In this document: positions 1 to 4,588 of the stretch, piece after piece | Numbering within the stretch: the stretch's first letter is position 1 | Layout of the letters: each line of letters starts with the position of its first letter | From: Bacteroidales bacterium | GTDB taxonomy: Bacteria; Bacteroidota; Bacteroidia; Bacteroidales; UBA7960 | DNA length: 6,664 bases | NCBI GenBank assembly: GCA_007130545.1 | Contig: SLSG01000145.1 | Location: forward strand, 1 to 6,664 | Direction of reading: 5' to 3' | The notes under the pieces: generated by a model | Seen by the model: only the letters and a program-made list of their open reading frames with translations | Database searches by the model: none | What the model was told of the DNA's origin: nothing | Translations under genes and position numbers: made by a program

Positions 1-5
1 CTTAT

Positions 6-662
6 ATGAAGGAAAGCACCCAAAAGGAAAAGGTCCTGAAAAGCGTGCGGGATGCATTGGTAAACAGCATGCCTGCCCCGTTCGGGGATGTGGAACTGGA
101 GAGCCGTGTTTTTCGCCAGCCTGACAAACAAACATTGGATATTGCATTCGCAGAGGCATTCACAAAGGCCAATGGACGCTTTGTGTTCTGTGCGGATATG
201 GGGGAGCTGAGTGACGGACTTCAAACCCTGTTGGATGAAAGACAGATCGACCGGGTATATTGCGGGGAAGATTTCTTCAAGGGCTTGCTGGGGCAATGTG
301 GCATACAGTGCATGGATGGGTCGTCGGATCTCTCTGAATGCCAGGCAGCCCTGACCGGCTGCGAAGTGCTTGTGGCGCGCAGTGGATCGGTGGTTGTCAG
401 CAGCCGGCAGGGCGGAGGGCGAAAAAGCTATATTGTCCCGCCCCTGCATATTGTGGTGGCAAGCAGCAGGCAACTGGTCAGCGATTTACAGGATGCCTTT
501 CGCTTTATTGACCGGAAATATGAGGGGGCTAGGCCCTCCATGATCACCTTTGTGACCGGTCCGAGCCGGACCGCCGACATAGAAAAGAAATTGGTACTGG
601 GAGCCCATGGGCCCCGTGAATTGTATGTGTTCCTGGTCGATACCGGCCAGCAAAATGCATGA
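6..662 (+). CDS. LUD-domain (LutC/YkgG-like) protein
   Basis: A 218-residue soluble protein of the LUD family, which includes LutC, a component of lactate utilisation. The family signature lies near the C-terminus: TGPSRTADIE begins at T184, followed by the LGAHGP segment ending at P203. A second conserved block, ARSGSVVVSS, begins at A124 and leads into the YIVPPLHIVVA strand. The length of about 200 residues is usual for single-domain LutC-like proteins. There is no signal peptide or membrane segment. The ATG at 6 gives a natural lysine- and glutamate-rich helical start, but only five bases precede it, so an upstream start or a ribosome binding site cannot be assessed. No LutA or LutB gene is present, so a role in lactate oxidation is not supported here. 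From general knowledge, lone LUD genes sit beside ftsH and cdsA in many Bacteroidota; their function is unknown. The next gene follows within nine bases. Confidence 0.88.
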   Translation: MKESTQKEKVLKSVRDALVNSMPAPFGDVELESRVFRQPDKQTLDIAFAEAFTKANGRFVFCADMGELSDGLQTLLDERQIDRVYCGEDFFKGLLGQCGIQCMDGSSDLSECQAALTGCEVLVARSGSVVVSSRQGGGRKSYIVPPLHIVVASSRQLVSDLQDAFRFIDRKYEGARPSMITFVTGPSRTADIEKKLVLGAHGPRELYVFLVDTGQQNA

Positions 663-671
663 GTGCGGACG

Positions 672-875
672 ATGGAAGAGAACTGGCAGAAAGTATACAG
701 CTCGGAACAGGAGCATAAAGTGCAGATTGTTCAGGCGGTTCTGGAGGATCAGGGTATTCGCAGCATTGCCGTGAACAAAAAGGACAGGGCTTATCTTTTT
801 GGCGCCATCGAGCTTTATGTTCAGCCCGAGCACGTGATTCGCGCCCTTCAAATCATAAACAAGGAATCGCTTTGA
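672..875 (+). CDS. DUF2007-family small protein
   Basis: A 67-residue soluble protein resembling the DUF2007 family, annotated elsewhere as a putative signal-transducing protein; no biochemical role is established. The visible pattern is an N-terminal strand containing WQKVYSS, a helix (HKVQIVQAVLEDQGI), a strand around IAVNKK, a second strand IELYVQPEHV and a closing helix, as in a ferredoxin-like fold. I chose the ATG at 672 because homologues usually begin just before the tryptophan strand. A GTG at 663, directly after the LUD stop codon, would add three residues and cannot be excluded. An ATG at 659 overlaps the LUD stop but is in another frame. The TGA stop shares four bases with the TTG start of cdsA, so the two are probably translationally coupled. 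Its size and coupling suggest an accessory or regulatory role linked to cdsA expression, but that is inference. Confidence 0.75.
   Translation: MEENWQKVYSSEQEHKVQIVQAVLEDQGIRSIAVNKKDRAYLFGAIELYVQPEHVIRALQIINKESL
861..865 (+). promoter_or_regulatory. Shine-Dalgarno site for the cdsA TTG start
   Basis: The bases AAGGA lie six bases before the TTG at 872, inside the last codons of the DUF2007 gene. This supports the TTG as the real cdsA start. The next in-frame ATG would remove the first membrane segments. It is one of the few clear Shine-Dalgarno matches in the window. Confidence 0.6.
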
Positions 876-1690
876 GCAATCTCGCAAAACGAACGCTTAC
901 CGGCATTGTCTTTGTCATCCTGATCGTGGGTTCCATCGTTACGGAACCCTATCTGTTCGCCGCCCTCTTCCTGATTATTACCGCAATGGGGATGTGGGAG
1001 TTCTATTCCCTGGTGGAAAGGGCCGGAATCTACCCGAACAAATTTGCAGGCACCCTCTCTGGAATGTTTCTGTTTATCTCCAACGCCCTGATCGCAATGG
1101 ATATGGCTGGAAGGGACATCCTGATGGGTAATTTTGTGCTGGTGTTCATGATCTTTCTCCTGGAGCTTTACCGAAAAATCCCAAACCCGTTTACCAACAT
1201 TGCATTTACCTTTTTTGGGATTCTTTACGTCGCCCTGCCCTTTTCCCTGCTCATCTTTTTCCCCAATCCGGCTTTCCTTCCCGGCGTGCACCACCATAGC
1301 CTGCTCCTGGGCTTTTTCTTCCTGGTCTGGGTCAATGAGACCGGGGCCTACCTGGTTGGCAGCGCCATTGGAAAGCACCGGCTTTTTGAGCGAATCTCCC
1401 CAAAGAAATCGTGGGAGGGTGTCCTGGGAGGCGGAATGTTTTCGCTGATCACCGCTTTTGTGCTTTCTCGCTTCTATACCCATATCATGTTCGTCGACTG
1501 GATTATCATCGCAGCCATGGTAGTGGTGTTCGGCACTTACGGAGACCTTTTCGAGTCCATGTTCAAACGCAGCATTGATGCCAAGGACAGCGGCAGGCTG
1601 CTGCCCGGGCACGGAGGCATTCTGGACCGTTTCGACGGGGTTATCATGGCCGCACCATTCGTTTTTCTTTACCTAACCTTTTTTTATTAG
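872..1690 (+). CDS. cdsA: Phosphatidate cytidylyltransferase (CDP-diglyceride synthase)
   Basis: Integral inner-membrane enzyme that condenses CTP with phosphatidic acid to give CDP-diacylglycerol and pyrophosphate, the branch point for phosphatidylethanolamine and anionic phospholipids. The 272-residue length is normal. The CdsA family signature is complete from S229 to D255: S-M-F-K-R, then K238-D239, P245-G-H-G-G249 and D252-R-F-D255. The conserved block NETGAYLVG, followed by GKHRLFERISPKKSWEG, lies at about 155-184. Roughly eight hydrophobic segments are visible, the first at about 9-24 and the last at 256-271. The start is TTG, overlapping the upstream TGA by four bases and preceded by AAGGA; no ATG occurs in frame before about residue 39. 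E156 occupies a position where I recall aspartate in most homologues. psd follows after seven bases, consistent with a phospholipid operon. Confidence 0.96.
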   Translation: MSNLAKRTLTGIVFVILIVGSIVTEPYLFAALFLIITAMGMWEFYSLVERAGIYPNKFAGTLSGMFLFISNALIAMDMAGRDILMGNFVLVFMIFLLELYRKIPNPFTNIAFTFFGILYVALPFSLLIFFPNPAFLPGVHHHSLLLGFFFLVWVNETGAYLVGSAIGKHRLFERISPKKSWEGVLGGGMFSLITAFVLSRFYTHIMFVDWIIIAAMVVVFGTYGDLFESMFKRSIDAKDSGRLLPGHGGILDRFDGVIMAAPFVFLYLTFFY

Positions 1691-1697
1691 TCCGTCC

Positions 1698-2402
1698 ATG
1701 ACCATACATAAAGAGGGCCACCGACTTATACTGACCATTTTTATCATTCTTGCTTTGCTGGGTGCAGGCTTTTATCTCGTTTTTCCCGTCTTTATTTACT
1801 GGCACGGACTTTTCTACCTGGCACTGCTGCTTTTTTTTGTCTGGACAGTGATGTTTTTCCGCTCCCCCAGCCGGGAGCTCACCCTGGATGAAAACACAGT
1901 GGTATGCCCGGCAGACGGACGCATCGTGGTGGTCGAAGAAACCCGGGAAGAAGAATACTTCCACGCCCCGATGCGGAAAGTATCCATTTTTATGTCTCCC
2001 TTAAATGTGCACCTGAACAGAAACCCGGCATCGGGGAACATACTCTATTTCCGCTACCATTCCGGCAAATACCTGCTTGCCTACAATCCCAAATCCAGCA
2101 CCCTGAATGAACGGACCAGCATCGCCATGGAGACTGCCAACGGACATCCGCTGATGATCAGGCAGGTTGCCGGCTTTCTTGCCCGGCGCATTGTTTGTTA
2201 TATCCGGGAAAGCAACTCAGTCAGGCAGGGAAGCGAATTTGGCTTCATTAAGTTTGGGTCCAGGGTGGATGTATACATGCCCCTGGATGCAGAAGTCCTG
2301 GTGCGTATCGGAGACAAGGTCAAAGGCGGCGTGACCGAAATGGCAAGGTTCCGGGATCTGGCTCAGGAAACTGCGGGAAGAATAACCCCCGGGGAAGAAT
2401 AA
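1698..2402 (+). CDS. psd: Phosphatidylserine decarboxylase, short (PSD-A-like) type, proenzyme
   Basis: Pyruvoyl enzyme that decarboxylates phosphatidylserine to phosphatidylethanolamine at the inner membrane. At 234 residues it is of the short type, well below the E. coli enzyme. Two N-terminal membrane segments, at about 10-33 and 36-54, anchor it. The catalytic region shows CPADGRI with D73 and SPLNVHLNRNP with H105, matching the Asp and His of the self-cleavage triad. The KFGS motif at 185-188 is the processing site: cleavage between G187 and S188 would turn S188 into the pyruvoyl group, giving a beta chain of 187 and an alpha chain of 47 residues. The ATG at 1698 lies seven bases after the cdsA stop and lacks a clear Shine-Dalgarno site. 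The final residues RITPGEE are encoded by a tandem repeat, so this tail is probably a local novelty rather than functional. Confidence 0.95.
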   Translation: MTIHKEGHRLILTIFIILALLGAGFYLVFPVFIYWHGLFYLALLLFFVWTVMFFRSPSRELTLDENTVVCPADGRIVVVEETREEEYFHAPMRKVSIFMSPLNVHLNRNPASGNILYFRYHSGKYLLAYNPKSSTLNERTSIAMETANGHPLMIRQVAGFLARRIVCYIRESNSVRQGSEFGFIKFGSRVDVYMPLDAEVLVRIGDKVKGGVTEMARFRDLAQETAGRITPGEE

Positions 2403-2424
2403 CCCCCAGGGAAGAATCACCCCC
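2375..2424. repeat. Tandem repeat, three copies of a 16-mer at 17-base period
   Basis: Copies lie at 2375-2390, 2392-2407 and 2409-2424. The first two are identical, GGGAAGAATAACCCCC, and the third has C instead of A at its tenth base position (TCACCCCC in place of TAACCCCC). Single bases, G then A, separate them. The array runs from the last psd codons across the 14-base gap into the end of recQ. Because 17 is not a multiple of three, psd reads copy 1 in one frame and meets the TAA of copy 2 in another. The recQ TGA (2419-2417) uses the variant base of copy 3. GGGG at 2391-2394 can pair with CCCC at 2403-2406 around an eight-base loop, so a weak hairpin is possible. Confidence 0.9.
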
Positions 2425-4327
2425 ATGCCAGATTGCCATCTGCTTCCTCGCGGATTTGTCCGTTGTCACGCAGCCAGCGTATCACCATCAGCACTTTTTC
2501 TTCGTCAAGGTTTGTCGGAAGGGTGGCTACCAGGTCCCTGAGGGGAAGGGGTGAGCCGGTCAGGGAACGGCGGATGATGTCCTCCAGCTGATCAAACTCA
2601 AAATCGGACAGCTGCAGCCGGTTTCGCTCCAGGCAGACGTCGCATTGCCCGCATCGTTGGACCCGGGTCTCCCCAAAATAGGCCAGCAGGGAAAGGCTCC
2701 TGCAACGATTACCGGATTTCGCATATTCGATCATTGCTTTCAGGCGTTTCCAGGCAAAGGCCTTGCGCTCATGGTGATTCTCTCTGGATATTCGGAGGCT
2801 GCCGGATGACAAGCGTTCCTCCAGCCAGGTGATTATCGGGCGCTGGTTTTGCTTTTCATAGTTCAATACGCCCATCCGGTGCAGGTCATGCAGGACTTTC
2901 TCGACCTGGTCTGCAGGAAGGCCGGCCCGCTTCCCCATTTCCTGCTCATTGACCTTGATAAACCCGGAAAATATCCCGGGATAAGACCTTAGCATCAGCT
3001 TGATAAACGCATCGAACTTCGGGTTGGCGACCTGAAACCGGTACAATTCCTCCTTGTCGAGGCTTACCATGACCCTGGAGGGGTTCGCAAATGCCTCCGA
3101 CAAAGCCAGGTATCCTTCTTTTTCCAGAAACTTCAAGGCATTGAATACCAGTGCCTGGTTCATTTCGTAATTCCTGGAGAATTCAGCCAGGTCGAATTCT
3201 GCACTAAGGTCTTTCCCGCTGCCCAGGGCCAGCTGGTAGTAATTACCCAGGCTATTGTAAACCTTTTTTATGAATTCCACGGGCGGATAACTCTGTTCGT
3301 GGGCTTTTTCCAGCTCCAGGATGTCGCCCTTGTGGTAAAGCAATACGGCGAAGGCCTTTTTACCGTCGCGCCCACCCCTTCCAGCTTCCTGAAAATATGC
3401 CTCCGGACTCTCCGGAAGGTCCATATGCACGACAAAACGCACATTGGGCTTGTCGATCCCCATGCCGAAGGCATTGGTTGACACCATCACCCGCGCCCGC
3501 TCCTTCATCCAGGCATTTTGTTTTACATCCCGCTCAAGGCTGGTAAGCCCAGCATGGTAAAAATCAGCCGAAACGCCGTTCAGTTGAAGGTATTCGGCAA
3601 TTTCCCTGGTTTTTTTCCGGTTTCTTACGTAAACGATCCCAACCCCTTGTTGCTTCTTGCAGATCTTCAACAGGCGGTTGAGCTTGTCTTCCTCCCTGAA
3701 CACCATATATGCGAGGTTCTTTCGCTCAAAACTCTTTTGAAAAACCTGCTGGTCCCGGAATTGCAGCTTTTCCTGTATGTCGGCAATCACCTCTTTGGTG
3801 GCTGTGGCGGTCAGTGCCAGCAACGGGGTGTCAGGAATAAACTCCCGGATCTCCGCGATACGCAGATAGGGGGGGCGGAAGTCGTACCCCCATTGGGAGA
3901 TGCAGTGGGCCTCGTCTATGGCCAGCAGGTTCACCTTCATTTTTCCGATCCGGCTTCTCAGCAGGTCCGTCGTCAGCCGCTCCGGGCTCAGGTAAAGGAA
4001 CTTGGTGTCCCCATACACGCAATTGTCGATGGCAATGTCCATCTCCGTCTTGCTTAAGCCGTAGTACACCCCGATCGCCTTGATGCCTTTGTTGGTCAGG
4101 GCCTGCACCTGGTCTTTCATCAATGCCACCAGCGGGGTGACCACGATGCACAGCCCGTCACGGGTGAGTGCGGGGACCTGGTAACAGATGGATTTCCCGC
4201 CCCCGGTGGGGAGCAGGGCCAGGGTATCCCTGCCGGCAAGGACAGACCGGATGATGTCTTCCTGCATGGGGCGAAAAGAAGAAAATCCCCAATGCTTCAG
4301 AAGTACCGATTGAAGGTTTACTTCCAT
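2417..4327 (-). CDS. recQ: RecQ-family ATP-dependent DNA helicase
   Basis: A 636-residue superfamily 2 3'-5' DNA helicase acting in recombination and repair. The helicase core runs from about 1 to 340: Q-motif region WGFSSFRPMQ (13-22), Walker A PTGGGKS with K45, DEAH at 138-141, the aromatic-rich loop CISQWGYDFRPPY (142-154), motif III TATAT (173-177) and motif VI QEAGRGGRD (313-321). Four cysteines, C542, C559, C562 and C565, keep the 16-2-2 spacing of the E. coli RecQ zinc site, but lie about 160 residues later in the chain. The region between (about 345-530) contains winged-helix-like stretches, including one near VEKVLHDLHRMGVLNYEK. A short helix-turn-helix-like tail replaces the HRDC domain. 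I recall this order in other Bacteroidota RecQ proteins. The ATG at 4327 is the natural start. The gene is convergent with psd and lies 56 bases downstream of the feo pair on the same strand. Confidence 0.95.
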   Translation of the reverse strand: MEVNLQSVLLKHWGFSSFRPMQEDIIRSVLAGRDTLALLPTGGGKSICYQVPALTRDGLCIVVTPLVALMKDQVQALTNKGIKAIGVYYGLSKTEMDIAIDNCVYGDTKFLYLSPERLTTDLLRSRIGKMKVNLLAIDEAHCISQWGYDFRPPYLRIAEIREFIPDTPLLALTATATKEVIADIQEKLQFRDQQVFQKSFERKNLAYMVFREEDKLNRLLKICKKQQGVGIVYVRNRKKTREIAEYLQLNGVSADFYHAGLTSLERDVKQNAWMKERARVMVSTNAFGMGIDKPNVRFVVHMDLPESPEAYFQEAGRGGRDGKKAFAVLLYHKGDILELEKAHEQSYPPVEFIKKVYNSLGNYYQLALGSGKDLSAEFDLAEFSRNYEMNQALVFNALKFLEKEGYLALSEAFANPSRVMVSLDKEELYRFQVANPKFDAFIKLMLRSYPGIFSGFIKVNEQEMGKRAGLPADQVEKVLHDLHRMGVLNYEKQNQRPIITWLEERLSSGSLRISRENHHERKAFAWKRLKAMIEYAKSGNRCRSLSLLAYFGETRVQRCGQCDVCLERNRLQLSDFEFDQLEDIIRRSLTGSPLPLRDLVATLPTNLDEEKVLMVIRWLRDNGQIREEADGNLAWG

Positions 4328-4352
4328 TTGCCTGTGTATGGGTCTGGGTTTG

Positions 4353-4360
4353 TAAATATA
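4353..4360 (-). promoter_or_regulatory. Weak candidate -7 promoter element before recQ
   Basis: Read on the minus strand, TATATTTA in the 56-base gap matches the Bacteroidota -7 consensus TAnnTTTG at all fixed positions except the last. It would place transcription start about 15-20 bases before the recQ ATG. No convincing TTTG-type -33 element is seen upstream, so this may be chance in an AT-rich gap. The same gap holds a T-rich run (minus strand, 4370-4363) but no stable hairpin ahead of it, so there is no clear terminator for the feo genes. Confidence 0.22.
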
Positions 4361-4383
4361 GGAAAAAAGAAAGCCTTATTGGA

Positions 4384-4581
4384 CTATTCTTTGTCATCGG
4401 ACCTTTCAGGATCCGGTCCGGGAACCAGGGTGCAGGAACCGCAATCGCTGTGACAGCCCTCACAGAAAGCAGGCCTGTCAGGAGACTTCATCACCCGTCT
4501 GCGGAAATATCTGCGTATGCGGTACAGGGCGTAAGCCAGGGCCGCGGCAAGGATGCATATGGTGATAATCCATTGTACCAT
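4384..4581 (-). CDS. FeoB-associated Cys-rich membrane protein
   Basis: A 65-residue protein with one N-terminal membrane segment (about 3-20), an arginine-rich stretch at 21-29 (RIRRYFRRR), then a cysteine cluster at C40, C43, C47 and C50 with C-x2-C-x3-C-x2-C spacing, ending in an acidic tail. This is the layout of the FeoB-associated Cys-rich membrane protein family, small proteins encoded directly after feoB. By the positive-inside rule the arginines and the cysteine cluster should face the cytoplasm, where they could bind iron or serve FeoB; this is inference, as the family's role is not settled. It starts seven bases after the feoB stop codon with no strong ribosome binding site, which suggests co-transcription and possibly coupled translation. 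It may stand in for FeoC, which is absent here. Family assignment rests on size, topology, cysteine pattern and neighbour. Confidence 0.88.
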   Translation of the reverse strand: MVQWIITICILAAALAYALYRIRRYFRRRVMKSPDRPAFCEGCHSDCGSCTLVPGPDPERSDDKE

Positions 4582-4588
4582 AGGTATA

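Noticed and set aside
6..662. Part of a lactate-utilisation operon
   Set aside because: No LutA-like cysteine-rich domain protein or LutB-like iron-sulfur protein is nearby; the following genes are for lipid synthesis.
848..1612. A 254-residue open frame on the minus strand opposite cdsA
   Set aside because: It lies wholly opposite an unmistakable cdsA gene, has low-complexity hydrophilic content rich in His, Gln and Lys, and matches no family I recognise. It reflects the codon use of the hydrophobic gene on the other strand.
1831..1838. A run of eight T bases in psd as a possible phase-variable tract
   Set aside because: It encodes consecutive Phe codons in a membrane segment, is short for slippage-driven switching, and the frame is intact.
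3518..4057. A 179-residue open frame on the plus strand opposite recQ
   Set aside because: It overlaps the recQ helicase motifs on the other strand and shows no recognisable domain or ribosome binding site.
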